A stretch of 47,168 bases of DNA from Methylophilaceae bacterium (GTDB taxonomy: Bacteria; Pseudomonadota; Gammaproteobacteria; Burkholderiales; Methylophilaceae): positions 1 through 47,168 of the forward strand of contig CANCPF010000015.1 in NCBI GenBank assembly GCA_947379975.1. Reading direction: 5' to 3'. A program made the translations under genes and the position numbers. The first letter of the stretch is position 1, and the number at the start of each line of letters is the position of its first letter. The notes beneath the pieces were generated by a model that had not been told where the DNA came from, did not search any database, and saw nothing but the letters and a program-made list of their open reading frames with translations. Below are positions 14,098 to 24,213 of this stretch, one piece after another.

Positions 14098-15624
14098 TTA
14101 TAAACCTGAAGTGAAGCCGGCTGGCAGCTTACTTTGCGCTAGCTGAGATAATAGTTGTGTAACGGTTGCATTGGTCATATCGGTCAGAGGTTGCGGGTAA
14201 ATACCTAAAGCTAACACCATGATTGCTAATGTCGATAGTATTAATAGTTCGCGTTTATTAATGTCTTTTAAAGCCGCCACATGGCTATTGGCAATTTCAC
14301 CATAAAACACACGTTTAACCATCCAAAGTGTATAAGCTGCACCGAAAATCAGTGTGAATGAGGCTAGGAATGCGTACCAAAAGTTAGCTTCAATCGCGCC
14401 CAGTATCACCATAAACTCTCCGACGAAGCCAGATGTACCAGGAAGCCCACTATTCGCCATTGCAAACAATACCGCAAACGCAGCAAAGGTTGGCATAGTG
14501 TTAGCCACACCGCCGTAGGATTCAATTTGGCGACTATGTACGCGGTCGTAAAGTACACCTACGCACAAGAACATGGCGGCCGAAATAAAGCCATGCGAGA
14601 CCATTTGTACAATCGCGCCTTCTAAGCCTAGATTATTAAAGATAAAGAAGCCTAGTGTTACAAAACCCATGTGTGAGATAGACGAATAAGCGATAAGCTT
14701 TTTCATGTCTTTTTGCACTAAGGCGACCAAAGCAATATAGACAATTGCAATCAGCGATAAGGCAATCATATAGCCTGATAAATGATGTGCGGCATCTGGT
14801 GCAATTGGCATCGCAAAGCGTAAGAAACTATAGCCGCCTAACTTCAATGCAATCGCCGCCAATACCACTGAACCGCCTGTTGGCGCTTCTACGTGCGCAT
14901 CTGGCAACCATGTATGGACTGGCCACATTGGAATTTTTACCGCAAACGCAGTAAAGAACGCTAAAAATATAAGAATTTGTACATTGAGCGGCAGCGTGAC
15001 TCTATGAAAATCTGTCACTTCAAAGCTACCCGTTTGCATATGCAAATAGATAAATGCAACCAACATGAGCAATGAGCCGAGCAAAGTATACAAAAAGAAT
15101 TTAATGGTAGCGTAAACCCGATTTGGACCGCCCCAAATACCAATCACCAAGAACATTGGGATGAGCATCGCTTCCCAGAACACGTAATAAAGAATGGCAT
15201 CTAAGGCACTAAAGACGCCTATCATTAGGCCGCTCATAATCAGGAAGCAAGCCATGTATTGCGCAACGCGTTTTTCAATGACTTCCCACGCAGCAATAAT
15301 GACAATGACTGTAGTAAAACTTGTCAGTAAAATCAGTGGAATTGCGATGCCATCAACACCTAAATGGTAGTTGATATTAAAGGCTGGAATCCAGCGAAAG
15401 CCTTCTTGAAACTGAAAGCCACCATCCGCAAAATTGAAATGCGTGTACAACGGAATTGTCACTAAAAAGCTAACAAGACCACCCACTAATGCAAGCCAAC
15501 GTGTGTTATCCGGCTTGTTTTCATCCGCCGTAAATAGCAAAACAATACCTGACAATACAGGCACCCAAATTGCAAAACTTAAAATATGCTTGAGAAAGTA
15601 ATCAAGGCTAAAGTAATCAACCAT
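14098..15624 (-). CDS. nuoM: NADH-quinone oxidoreductase subunit M
   Basis: This 508-aa antiporter-like membrane subunit of complex I carries the proton-channel residues in YYVFWEAMLIPMFLVIGIWGG (Glu), FFTAFAVKIPMWPVHTWLPDAHVEAPT (Lys) and KKLIAYSSISHMGFVTLG. Fourteen hydrophobic helices fit the sequence. Within the membrane arm it sits between NuoL and NuoN. The gene follows nuoL by 18 bases and is full length. Confidence 0.97.
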   Translation of the reverse strand: MVDYFSLDYFLKHILSFAIWVPVLSGIVLLFTADENKPDNTRWLALVGGLVSFLVTIPLYTHFNFADGGFQFQEGFRWIPAFNINYHLGVDGIAIPLILLTSFTTVIVIIAAWEVIEKRVAQYMACFLIMSGLMIGVFSALDAILYYVFWEAMLIPMFLVIGIWGGPNRVYATIKFFLYTLLGSLLMLVAFIYLHMQTGSFEVTDFHRVTLPLNVQILIFLAFFTAFAVKIPMWPVHTWLPDAHVEAPTGGSVVLAAIALKLGGYSFLRFAMPIAPDAAHHLSGYMIALSLIAIVYIALVALVQKDMKKLIAYSSISHMGFVTLGFFIFNNLGLEGAIVQMVSHGFISAAMFLCVGVLYDRVHSRQIESYGGVANTMPTFAAFAVLFAMANSGLPGTSGFVGEFMVILGAIEANFWYAFLASFTLIFGAAYTLWMVKRVFYGEIANSHVAALKDINKRELLILSTLAIMVLALGIYPQPLTDMTNATVTQLLSQLAQSKLPAGFTSGL

Positions 15625-15642
15625 TTTCTTTTTATACTTTAC

Positions 15643-17709
15643 TTAAAATTTGAACGAATAGAATGACAGCATGAAAAACACGCCGATAATCATGGCAAAA
15701 GCGTAATGATAAATTAAGCCAGTTTGTAGTTTACGCACTATACCTGAGAGCTTTACCACCAAATTAGCAGTACCATTAACAATGGCACCATCAATAATTT
15801 TCACATCACCAATCAGCCAAAGCTTGTTACCAATAAAACGTGAGCCTGCGGCAAAAACTTTCTCGTTAAAGCTATCGAAGTAATATTTATTTTCTAATAC
15901 ACGATTAATCAGTGAAAATTTAGTTTGAATCTTAGCTGGAATATCTGGCCGCTTCATGTAGAAGAACCAGGCCAAAGCCACGCCTGAAGAAGCCAGCAAG
16001 AATGGTAATGACATTAAACCGTGATAAGCCATTCCGGCAGCTGAATGTATGACTTCATGCCATTCGTGCGTAAGTTCATACATCGCAGGATGCGCGGCTG
16101 AATCTACAAAAATAACACCTTTAAAGAAGTTGCCATACAGCATCGGTTCAATGGCAAAATAACCAATAAATAATGAGGGTATAGCCAACAAAATTAATGG
16201 CAATTTAATCACCCAACCTGGCTCATGCGGATCATCGTTCGGTCCTAGGCCATGATGATGTGCGTGATCGTCATGTGCTACTTCGTGAGAATCGCGATGC
16301 GATTCAACATTTGTATCGACATGATGCTCGTCATGTTTTACTTCACGCCATTTTTCGGTACCATGGAACACCAAAAAATATAGGCGGAAGCTATAAAAAG
16401 CAGTCACAAAAACACCCGCTAGCACTGCGAAATAAGCAAAGCCACTACCAGTAATGGTTGAAGCTTTAGCCGCCTCTATAATGCTATCTTTTGAATAGAA
16501 GCCTGAAAATAATGGTGTACCGATTAATGCTAATGAACCAATAAGTGAGGTAATCCAAGTGACAGGCATGTATTTTTTCAAATTACCCATATTACGAATA
16601 TCTTGATCGTGGTGCATGCCCATAATCACAGAACCCGCACCCAAGAATAACAAAGCTTTAAAGAAGGCATGTGTCATTAAGTGGAAAATAGCCACTGAAT
16701 AAGCTGAAGCGCCCAAGGCTACGGTCATATAGCCTAATTGCGACAAAGTCGAATAGGCAACAACACGTTTAATATCATTTTGGATGATGCCCAAAAATCC
16801 CATAAATAGCGCGGTAATACTACCAATAATCATTACAAACGATAGTGCCGTTGAAGACAATTCAAACAATGGCGACATGCGTGCCACCATGAATATACCG
16901 GCTGTCACCATAGTAGCGGCGTGAATCAGGGCTGAAATTGGTGTTGGACCTTCCATTGAATCTGGCAACCAAACGTGTAAAGGCACTTGCGCTGATTTAC
17001 CCATCGCGCCAATAAACAGCAAAATACAAGTCACGGTCATCAACGACCACTGGGTATTGCCAATAAGATTAATTTTCGCATCGGCCATTTGTGGCGCTAC
17101 AGAAAATACCGCCGCATAGTCCAAACTACCAAAGTGGAATAATACCAAGCCAATACCGAGTAAAAAACCAAAGTCACCGACACGGTTAACTAAAAAGGCT
17201 TTTAGATTGGCATATATAGCAGTTGGTCTTGTGTACCAAAAACCTATCAGTAGATAAGATACCAATCCTACAGCTTCCCAACCGAAAAATAATTGCATGA
17301 AGTTATTACTCATGACTAACATCAGCATGGCGAAGGTAAACAAGGAAATATAGCTAAAGAAACGCGCATAGCCTTTGTCTTCCTGCATATAACCTATGGT
17401 GTAAATATGCACCATCAATGAAACAAAAGTCACTACCACCATCATCATGGCGGATAAACGGTCAATTAAAAAGCCAATTTCGAATGACACATTGCCACTT
17501 TTCAACCAGCTATAAACGGTCTCGTTATAAACATGGCCTAGTAGCGCATCATTAAATACGTATACAGACAAGGCGAAGGCCGCGCCTACACCCAATATTG
17601 TCAAAATGTGAGCTGCAGCACGTGGTAGATTCTTGCCGAATAAGCCAACCACAATGGCAGCAACTAAGGGCAATAACGGTATAGCTAAGTAAATTTGTTG
17701 CATTGTCAT
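15643..17709 (-). CDS. nuoL: NADH-quinone oxidoreductase subunit L
   Basis: This 688-aa protein is the distal antiporter-like subunit of complex I and carries the long lateral helix at the C-terminus. FFGWEAVGLVSYLLIGFW, GAMGKSAQVPLHVWLPDSMEGPTPISALIHAATMV and KRVVAYSTLSQLGYM are signatures. Between helices, about residues 458-487, is a His/Asp-rich loop with about a dozen His. Such loops occur in other betaproteobacterial NuoL proteins and might bind metal or buffer protons. The first two Met codons are three codons apart; I keep the upstream one. Confidence 0.97.
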   Translation of the reverse strand: MTMQQIYLAIPLLPLVAAIVVGLFGKNLPRAAAHILTILGVGAAFALSVYVFNDALLGHVYNETVYSWLKSGNVSFEIGFLIDRLSAMMMVVVTFVSLMVHIYTIGYMQEDKGYARFFSYISLFTFAMLMLVMSNNFMQLFFGWEAVGLVSYLLIGFWYTRPTAIYANLKAFLVNRVGDFGFLLGIGLVLFHFGSLDYAAVFSVAPQMADAKINLIGNTQWSLMTVTCILLFIGAMGKSAQVPLHVWLPDSMEGPTPISALIHAATMVTAGIFMVARMSPLFELSSTALSFVMIIGSITALFMGFLGIIQNDIKRVVAYSTLSQLGYMTVALGASAYSVAIFHLMTHAFFKALLFLGAGSVIMGMHHDQDIRNMGNLKKYMPVTWITSLIGSLALIGTPLFSGFYSKDSIIEAAKASTITGSGFAYFAVLAGVFVTAFYSFRLYFLVFHGTEKWREVKHDEHHVDTNVESHRDSHEVAHDDHAHHHGLGPNDDPHEPGWVIKLPLILLAIPSLFIGYFAIEPMLYGNFFKGVIFVDSAAHPAMYELTHEWHEVIHSAAGMAYHGLMSLPFLLASSGVALAWFFYMKRPDIPAKIQTKFSLINRVLENKYYFDSFNEKVFAAGSRFIGNKLWLIGDVKIIDGAIVNGTANLVVKLSGIVRKLQTGLIYHYAFAMIIGVFFMLSFYSFKF

Positions 17710-17751
17710 TTGTGAGTATTAACCTTTAAACTTTCCAGCTTTTAGAAAAAC

Positions 17752-18057
17752 CTAGCCTTTTAATGTATCTAAATCGTCGACATTAATCGTGCGTAAATTT
17801 CTAAATAGCACAACCAAAATAGCTAAACCGATGGCAGATTCTGCGGCAGCAACGGTGAGGATAAAAAATACAAATACCTGACCAGCAATATCATGTAAAT
17901 AATGCGAAAAAGCAATAAAGTTTAGATTAACCGCAAGCAACATTAGCTCGATCGCCATCAATAAAATAATGACATTTTTGCGATTTAAAAATATGCCAAC
18001 TACGCTAATGGCAAATAGCAATGCACCCAAAATAAGATAATGTGATAATCCGACCAT
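17752..18057 (-). CDS. nuoK: NADH-quinone oxidoreductase subunit K
   Basis: This 101-aa protein with three transmembrane helices is an Mrp-type subunit of the complex I membrane arm. LSHYLILGALLFAISVVGIFLNRKNVIILLMAIELMLLAVNLNFIAF carries the conserved membrane Glu residues (in AIELML and in TVAAAESAIGLAILV) that form part of the E-channel. Its start overlaps the nuoJ stop by one base. Confidence 0.97.
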   Translation of the reverse strand: MVGLSHYLILGALLFAISVVGIFLNRKNVIILLMAIELMLLAVNLNFIAFSHYLHDIAGQVFVFFILTVAAAESAIGLAILVVLFRNLRTINVDDLDTLKG

Positions 18058-18716
18058 TATGAAGCATCCTTTGAAGTGGCTGATGAAGCATCTGCTGGCG
18101 CTTCAACCACAGCATCCATTTTAATAATACGTAAACGATCAGCTTTTTTAACCAGCACTTGCTTAGAAGGGTCCATAGATTTACTACCCTTGCGATCCCT
18201 CAAAGTTAGCGCAATTGCAGCGACAATAGCCACTAGCAGAACGACCGAGGCCAACTCAAAAGGCAATAAATAATCGGTATAAAGCACGCGGCCTAATTCA
18301 GCGGTATTGCTGTAGTCGGCAGGATGAACTGGCGGCGCAATGATTTTATCGTAGCCAAAGTTCCGCACGCCAACAATCATCACCATTTCTACCGCCATCA
18401 ATCCACCTACAGGTAACGCAATGGGTAACGCCTTCCAAAAACCTTCACGCAGTTTATCTAGATTAATATCCAGCATCATTACCACGAACAGGAACAGCAC
18501 CATCACCGCCCCCACATAAACAAGCACCAATGTTATGGCCAAAAATTCGGCTTCGAGTAGCAACCAAATACCTGCCGCTGTAAAAAAGGCCAGCACCAAA
18601 AATAAGGCCGCATATACTGGGTTACGTGTAGTGATAACGCTTAATGCCGCATAGAGCAATACTGCCGCTAGCGCATAAAAAACGATGTCTTGAAAATGTA
18701 AGCCGAAATAGGTCAT
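18057..18716 (-). CDS. nuoJ: NADH-quinone oxidoreductase subunit J
   Basis: This 219-aa polytopic subunit of the complex I membrane arm has five helices. AEFLAITLVLVYVGAVMVLFLFVVMMLDI is the family signature around the pi-bulge helix that couples quinone chemistry to proton transport. The C-terminal 50 residues are a polar, Ala/Asp/Ser-rich cytoplasmic tail. It follows nuoI by 67 bases and overlaps nuoK by one base. Confidence 0.96.
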   Translation of the reverse strand: MTYFGLHFQDIVFYALAAVLLYAALSVITTRNPVYAALFLVLAFFTAAGIWLLLEAEFLAITLVLVYVGAVMVLFLFVVMMLDINLDKLREGFWKALPIALPVGGLMAVEMVMIVGVRNFGYDKIIAPPVHPADYSNTAELGRVLYTDYLLPFELASVVLLVAIVAAIALTLRDRKGSKSMDPSKQVLVKKADRLRIIKMDAVVEAPADASSATSKDAS

Positions 18717-18783
18717 AGGTGGTTAGTTCTTGTCTTTAAGGTCTTATGGTTAAGTCTGATATTCAATTTGATTGATAGAATTC

Positions 18784-19275
18784 TTATCTAAAATTTTTAT
18801 CAACGGCACGATCTGCGGCAATTTGTTTTTCATGCTTATCGCCTACCGCTAGCAACATTTCTTTGGTGTAGAGTAAATCGCCACGCTGCTCACCGTGATA
18901 ATCAAAAATACGTGTTTCGACAATTGAGTCAACCGGGCATGATTCTTCACACATACCGCAGAATATACATTTAGTTAAATCAATATCGTAACGTGTAGTT
19001 CGGCGAGAATTATCTTCACGTTGCTCAGATTCGATAGTAATCGCCATTGCCGGACAGACTGCCTCACATAACTTACAAGCAATGCAACGCTCTTCGCCAT
19101 TTGGATAGCGACGTAATGCATGCAAACCTCTAAAGCGCGGCGATTGCGGTGTGCGTTCATCAGGATATTGCACTGTAATTTTAGGCGCAAAAAAGTAACG
19201 CCCTGTTAGCGCCATCCCTTTTAACAACTCAACAAGCATTAAGCTAGAGAGCGTAGATTTAATTTTTGCAATCAT
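18784..19275 (-). CDS. nuoI: NADH-quinone oxidoreductase subunit I (2x[4Fe-4S])
   Basis: This 163-aa peripheral-arm subunit carries clusters N6a and N6b. The two ferredoxin motifs are complete: CIACKLCEAVCPAMAI and CIFCGMCEESCPVDSI. It passes electrons from NuoG towards NuoB. The N-terminal amphipathic helix (SSLMLVELLKGMALTGRYFF) contacts the membrane. An 83-base spacer to nuoH contains a 16-bp palindrome. Confidence 0.97.
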   Translation of the reverse strand: MIAKIKSTLSSLMLVELLKGMALTGRYFFAPKITVQYPDERTPQSPRFRGLHALRRYPNGEERCIACKLCEAVCPAMAITIESEQREDNSRRTTRYDIDLTKCIFCGMCEESCPVDSIVETRIFDYHGEQRGDLLYTKEMLLAVGDKHEKQIAADRAVDKNFR

Positions 19276-19321
19276 AAATTATCTAAGTCTATATCAACAA
19301 TAAGTACGAATTAATGAAACA

Positions 19322-19337
19322 CTAGTTTATAAACTAG
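19322..19337. repeat. Perfect 16-bp palindrome between nuoI and nuoH
   Basis: ctagtttataaactag is fully self-complementary and is followed by two more actag/ctag copies up to 19364, overlapping the nuoH stop. In the mRNA it could form a hairpin affecting stability or nuoI translation. No T-run follows, so it is not a terminator. Confidence 0.4.
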
Positions 19338-19358
19338 CCCTTGAAAACTAGCCTAAAA

Positions 19359-20387
19359 CTAGTGGAACAAGTAAGCCCAAGGGGTTTGCATCATGCCACC
19401 CACAAATACTATCCAAACAATGGTAATGGGAATAAACACTTTCCAGCCTAAACGCATAATTTGGTCATAACGGTATCTTGGAAAAGTAGCTCTAAACCAT
19501 AAAAATAAGAACAATAAGAAGCCAACTTTAGCTAGCAACCACAAGAAGCTATCTGGAATGAATGTGACTGGTGACAACCATCCGCCCAAGAACATCAGCG
19601 CTGCCAACATTGAAACCAAAATCATATTGGCGTATTCAGCTAAAAAGAATACCGCGAATGCCATGCCTGAGTATTCCACATGGAACCCTGCCACAATTTC
19701 AGATTCACCTTCGGCAACGTCAAACGGAGCACGGTTAGTTTCGGCCACTGCACTGATAAAATAGACAATGAAAAGAGGAAATAATGGCAAAAAATACCAG
19801 TGCAACATGCCACCTGATTGGCCCATTACAATTTTGCCAAGGTTCAAGGTGTTAGCACACATCAATACGCCCACTAGCGAAAAGCCCATGGCAATTTCAT
19901 AAGACACAATTTGTGCTGCTGAACGTAGCGCACCTAAAAATGCGTATTTAGAGTTAGAGGCCCATCCAGCAATAATCACACCATACACCGCAACCGATGT
20001 CATGGCTAGAATATACAACAAGCCAGCATCTACGTTAGCTAATACCATACTCATATCAAATGGCACAACCGCCCATGCAGCAAAGGCCGGTGCAATAGCT
20101 AATACCGGTCCTAATAAAAACAAGGTTTTATTAGAAGCCGTTGGTACGATAATTTCTTTGAATAATAACTTTAGACCATCTGCAATCGGCTGTAATAAGC
20201 CGAAATAACCGACCCGATTAGGCCCTATACGCACTTGCATATAGCCAATGACTTTACGTTCAGCCAAGGTAAGATAAGCCACAGCGCCCATCAGCGGCGC
20301 GACAATTGCGACAATTTTAATTAACGTCCAAGCGGTCAGTTGCACCGCTGGCCAGTAAGCACCAAATAAATTAGCTAACATTTCCAT
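19359..20387 (-). CDS. nuoH: NADH-quinone oxidoreductase subunit H
   Basis: This 342-aa integral membrane subunit forms much of the quinone chamber. AYLTLAERKVIGYMQVRIGPNRVGYFGLLQPIADGLKLLFKE is the classic complex I 49/ND1 signature, and ETNRAPFDVAEGESEIVAGFHVEYSG is the second conserved loop. RATFPRYRYDQIMRLGWK near the end is also typical. Its start overlaps the nuoG stop by one base. Confidence 0.97.
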   Translation of the reverse strand: MEMLANLFGAYWPAVQLTAWTLIKIVAIVAPLMGAVAYLTLAERKVIGYMQVRIGPNRVGYFGLLQPIADGLKLLFKEIIVPTASNKTLFLLGPVLAIAPAFAAWAVVPFDMSMVLANVDAGLLYILAMTSVAVYGVIIAGWASNSKYAFLGALRSAAQIVSYEIAMGFSLVGVLMCANTLNLGKIVMGQSGGMLHWYFLPLFPLFIVYFISAVAETNRAPFDVAEGESEIVAGFHVEYSGMAFAVFFLAEYANMILVSMLAALMFLGGWLSPVTFIPDSFLWLLAKVGFLLFLFLWFRATFPRYRYDQIMRLGWKVFIPITIVWIVFVGGMMQTPWAYLFH

Positions 20388-22822
20388 TAGGCACGCGCCT
20401 CCATGCTAGCTTTTGTATGTGCTTGCAACTGCTCGACAGATAGTTTTTCAACGGTAATATCACCCATTAAATCGCCCAATCCTATCGTATCTTCATGCGC
20501 GGCAGCTACACGAACACAACCTTTAGCCACATGATTATCTAATTTAACCGTTAACACCGCACTGCCTTTATCTTGTTTCACCAACACATTATCACCCTCA
20601 ACCAGACCTAATACTTCAAGTTGACTTGCACACATACGCGCCATAGGCTTAATGTTGTATTTTGTTTTTTGTAATGGTGGTGAGCGCCTCACAATCGGAT
20701 CAGACTCATACTGAGGCACTTCACCAATTCGTTGCAAGCCATCATGTTTAATATTGACCTGTATCTCAACCAACTCTTTTAGGTTGTTATTTAAACTACG
20801 CCACACTACGGCTGACGGTTTTTCACCCGAGAAAATGGCCTCTTTAACTTGCTCGCTAGTTTCGTAATCAAAACCCTGCAAGCCTAATGTATTGGCCAAT
20901 ACGCGCAATACTTTCCAAGCTGGACGACATTCAGCAAGCGGCTTAGCCACAGCAGTAAAGCTTTGCACGCGGCCTTCCATGCTCATGAAGGTGCCGGAAG
21001 TTTCGGTAAACGGCGCGATAGGTAGTAGCACATCTGCATTTTCTAGCGCCTGTGATTTAAAAGCAGTTAGTGCGACTACACATTCAGCTTTTGCCATCGC
21101 AACTTTAGCTAACGCTGCATGTTGGCAATCTAATTCCGGTTCAATATTCACAATTAAATAAGCTTTGCGTGGCACTTCTAACATTGCGCGCGCATGCATA
21201 CCAGTACTACTCGGCATCACACCCATCATATGCATACCGGTACTATTTGCAGCAGCTGGCAAAATACCACCTTTAGCTCCTGAAATACCACCTATGGCTT
21301 CAGCCATGCTGTACATTTCTGTAAAGCGTGGATCACTTAAGGCCATATTTCCTAAAAAAATTCCCACTTTTGGGGCAACCAAGTCATAGTCTTTACCATG
21401 TCCAGCCATGCTTTCTGCAATTGCTTGAGTATTCGGACGCACTTTAATTTCTTCAAGCAACTGATTAAGTGAAGCTGGTAAACAAAGCGATAGACGCTGT
21501 AAGCCAGACATCGCTTTGAGAATTTGACCCAGTACGTTCACCATATCGTTAGGCCGCACAATCACTTTATGCGCGATATCCATTAACGGATCATTGTCTA
21601 ACGGGCTAATCACTGAAAGCTCAGCGCCATTGGCTACAGCTTTACGAAAGCGTTGCGCAAGTAGCGGATGCTCATTACGTAAATTAGATCCAATCACCAA
21701 GATACGATCTAACTCTTCAATTTCATGAATATTAATACCCATCCAAGGTGTACCTTGGCGCTTGCCATCTAACCTAAAATCAGTTTGGCGCAAGCGATAG
21801 TCGACGTTTCCACAGCCTAGACCATCGGCTAATTTTTTAGCCAAATAACCTTCTTCCATCGTGCTATTGGGTGAAACAAGTACACCTAATGCTTCGCTAC
21901 CGTGCTCGTTGGTAATGTCTTTAATTTGTCCGGCGGCAAATTCCAGCGCCGTTTTCCAATCAGTCTCTACCCAAGCGCCGTTATGTTTAATCATAGGCAC
22001 TTTTAGTCGGTCTGGACTATTTAAGCCTTCATAAGAAAAGCGGTCGCGATCTGATAACCAGCATTCGTTGATACTTTCTTTTTCACGCGGCAATACACGC
22101 ATGACTTTATTGTCTTTAACATGCACTTCAATGTGCGAACCTAGACCATCGTGCGGTGCAATACTTGGGCGGCGTGTCAGCTCCCAGCTACGGGCAGAAT
22201 ATCTAAATGGCTTGCTGGTAAGCGCGCCAACTGGGCATAAATCAATGATGTTGCCGGATAATTCAGAGTTAACGCTTTTATCCACGTATGCGGTGATTTC
22301 AGCATGCTCGCCACGACCAACCATACCCAACTCCATCATGCCGCCGACTTCTTTCAAGAAGCGAACACAGCGGGTACATTGAATACAGCGCGTCATATCT
22401 GTGCTGACTAATGGGCCAATATTCTTGTTGAACACCACACGTTTTTCTTCAGTATAACGCGAGCCGCTAGTACCGTAGGCCACGGCAATATCCTGTAAAT
22501 CACATTCACCACCTTGATCGCATATTGGGCAATCTAAAGGATGGTTAATCAGCAAAAATTCCATTACACTTTTTTGTGCTTCAATCGCAGATTTAGAGCG
22601 TGTGAAAATTTTCATGCCGTCGGCAACTGGCGTTGCACAGGCTGGCAATGGCTTATTAAATTTCTCAACTTGTACCAAACACATGCGGCAGTTAGCTGCG
22701 ACGGATAGTTTTGGATGGTAGCAAAAACGTGGGATTGGAATACCCGCTTTATCAGCAGCATCAATAATAGTACTGCCGTGCTCTACTTCTAGCGCTTTGC
22801 CATCAATTTCAATATTCAACAT
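20387..22822 (-). CDS. nuoG: NADH-quinone oxidoreductase subunit G (iron-sulfur, molybdopterin-type fold)
   Basis: This is the 811-aa largest peripheral subunit. The N-terminal [2Fe-2S] ferredoxin domain has FCYHPKLSVAANCRMC plus a later Cys in LPACATPV. The [4Fe-4S] sites follow in HPLDCPICDQGGECDLQ and RCIQCTRCVRF. The rest is a degenerate molybdopterin-oxidoreductase fold (GSNLRNEHPLLAQRFRKA) without cofactor. It hands electrons from NuoE/F to NuoI. The start overlaps the nuoF stop by one base, so nuoE, nuoF, nuoG and nuoH are tightly coupled. Confidence 0.97.
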   Translation of the reverse strand: MLNIEIDGKALEVEHGSTIIDAADKAGIPIPRFCYHPKLSVAANCRMCLVQVEKFNKPLPACATPVADGMKIFTRSKSAIEAQKSVMEFLLINHPLDCPICDQGGECDLQDIAVAYGTSGSRYTEEKRVVFNKNIGPLVSTDMTRCIQCTRCVRFLKEVGGMMELGMVGRGEHAEITAYVDKSVNSELSGNIIDLCPVGALTSKPFRYSARSWELTRRPSIAPHDGLGSHIEVHVKDNKVMRVLPREKESINECWLSDRDRFSYEGLNSPDRLKVPMIKHNGAWVETDWKTALEFAAGQIKDITNEHGSEALGVLVSPNSTMEEGYLAKKLADGLGCGNVDYRLRQTDFRLDGKRQGTPWMGINIHEIEELDRILVIGSNLRNEHPLLAQRFRKAVANGAELSVISPLDNDPLMDIAHKVIVRPNDMVNVLGQILKAMSGLQRLSLCLPASLNQLLEEIKVRPNTQAIAESMAGHGKDYDLVAPKVGIFLGNMALSDPRFTEMYSMAEAIGGISGAKGGILPAAANSTGMHMMGVMPSSTGMHARAMLEVPRKAYLIVNIEPELDCQHAALAKVAMAKAECVVALTAFKSQALENADVLLPIAPFTETSGTFMSMEGRVQSFTAVAKPLAECRPAWKVLRVLANTLGLQGFDYETSEQVKEAIFSGEKPSAVVWRSLNNNLKELVEIQVNIKHDGLQRIGEVPQYESDPIVRRSPPLQKTKYNIKPMARMCASQLEVLGLVEGDNVLVKQDKGSAVLTVKLDNHVAKGCVRVAAAHEDTIGLGDLMGDITVEKLSVEQLQAHTKASMEARA

Positions 22823-24213
22823 TATTTCGGCTCCGCCTTACCATCAACCACTGCGTCAATCTGACTTTCAACCATACTTTTTCCGTGCTGAATATAATAT
22901 TCAAACTCTGGTCTAAAATGTTTTATAAAACTTAACACTGGCGTTGCCGCAGCCTCGCCTAGCGCACAAATAGTACGTCCAGAAATATTATTGCTTACAT
23001 CAGTTAGCAAATCTAAATCTTCCATTTTTCCCTTGCCGTTCACAATGCGGGTAATCACACGATAAACCCAGCCAGTGCCTTCGCGGCAAGGTGTACATTG
23101 ACCACAACTTTCTTCATAGAAAAAGTATGACAATCTATGCAAGGCTTTCACCATACAAGTTGTTTCATCCATCACTATCATAGAGCCCGCGCCTAGACTA
23201 GACCTAGCTTTGCTTAGACCTTCGTAATCCATAGTCGCGCCCATAATGGCCGACGCTGGCATCACTGGCGTAGATGGGCCACCAGGAATCACCGCTTTTA
23301 GCTTGCGCCCTTTCCAAACACCGCCAGCCATTTCTAACAATTCAGTAAATGGCGTACCCATTTTAACTTCATAGTTTCCTGGCTTACCGACATGGCCAGA
23401 TACTGAAAATAATTTAGTGCCACCAGAGTTAGGCACACCAAGCGCAGCAAAGGCTTCACCGCCATGCTGCATAATCCATGGAATACTCGCGTAGCTTTCA
23501 GTATTATTCACATTGGTTGGCTTGCCAAAAACACCATAACTCGCTGGAAATGGCGGCTTAAAGCGTGGCTGACCTTTTTTACCTTCAATAGATTCGATAA
23601 GCGCAGTTTCTTCACCGCAGATATACGCGCCATAACCATGCACAGCGTATAAATCGAAACAAAAATTGGTTCCGAATAGGTTTTCACCTAAATAACCAGC
23701 CGCTTTTGCTTCATGCAAAGCCGCTTCAAAAATCTCGTAATCTTGCCAAATTTCACCGTGTATGTAGTTATAACCTACACGCGCACCTAATGTGTAAGCG
23801 GCAATCGCCATACCTTCAATTAACTGGTGTGGGTTATAACGAATAATATCGCGGTCTTTAAATGTGCCAGGTTCACCTTCATCACTATTGCAGACTAAAT
23901 ATTTTACGCCGTCAAAATAGCGCGGCATAAAACTCCATTTAAGTCCGGTAGGAAAACCAGCGCCACCACGACCACGCAAACCAGAGGTTTTAACTTGGGT
24001 GATAATATCTGTCGCTTTTGTTTTCTCGCTAACAATACGCTTTAAAGCTGAATATCCACCTAGCTTAATATAAGTTTCTAATGAGGCGGGATTTTCTTCA
24101 GCAAGCGTACGTAAACATAATAATGTTTGACCATTTAAATCAGTCATTACAGGCTTGCCAGCTTCGTAGCTGTTCGCAGGCGTTGGAATTTGTGCTGAAA
24201 TTGTTGTAGTCAT
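22822..24213 (-). CDS. nuoF: NADH-quinone oxidoreductase subunit F (NADH-binding)
   Basis: This 463-aa subunit binds NADH, FMN and the N3 [4Fe-4S] cluster. SGLRGRGGAGFPTGLKW is the NADH-binding glycine-rich loop, YLVCNSDEGEPGTFKDR and GYGAYICGEETALIESIEG are FMN/NADH site motifs, and ESCGQCTPCREGT carries three cluster cysteines, with the fourth in ISGRTICALG. The N-terminal 25 residues extend beyond the usual core, with an internal Met at residue 23. It is the entry point for electrons into complex I. Confidence 0.97.
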   Translation of the reverse strand: MTTTISAQIPTPANSYEAGKPVMTDLNGQTLLCLRTLAEENPASLETYIKLGGYSALKRIVSEKTKATDIITQVKTSGLRGRGGAGFPTGLKWSFMPRYFDGVKYLVCNSDEGEPGTFKDRDIIRYNPHQLIEGMAIAAYTLGARVGYNYIHGEIWQDYEIFEAALHEAKAAGYLGENLFGTNFCFDLYAVHGYGAYICGEETALIESIEGKKGQPRFKPPFPASYGVFGKPTNVNNTESYASIPWIMQHGGEAFAALGVPNSGGTKLFSVSGHVGKPGNYEVKMGTPFTELLEMAGGVWKGRKLKAVIPGGPSTPVMPASAIMGATMDYEGLSKARSSLGAGSMIVMDETTCMVKALHRLSYFFYEESCGQCTPCREGTGWVYRVITRIVNGKGKMEDLDLLTDVSNNISGRTICALGEAAATPVLSFIKHFRPEFEYYIQHGKSMVESQIDAVVDGKAEPK

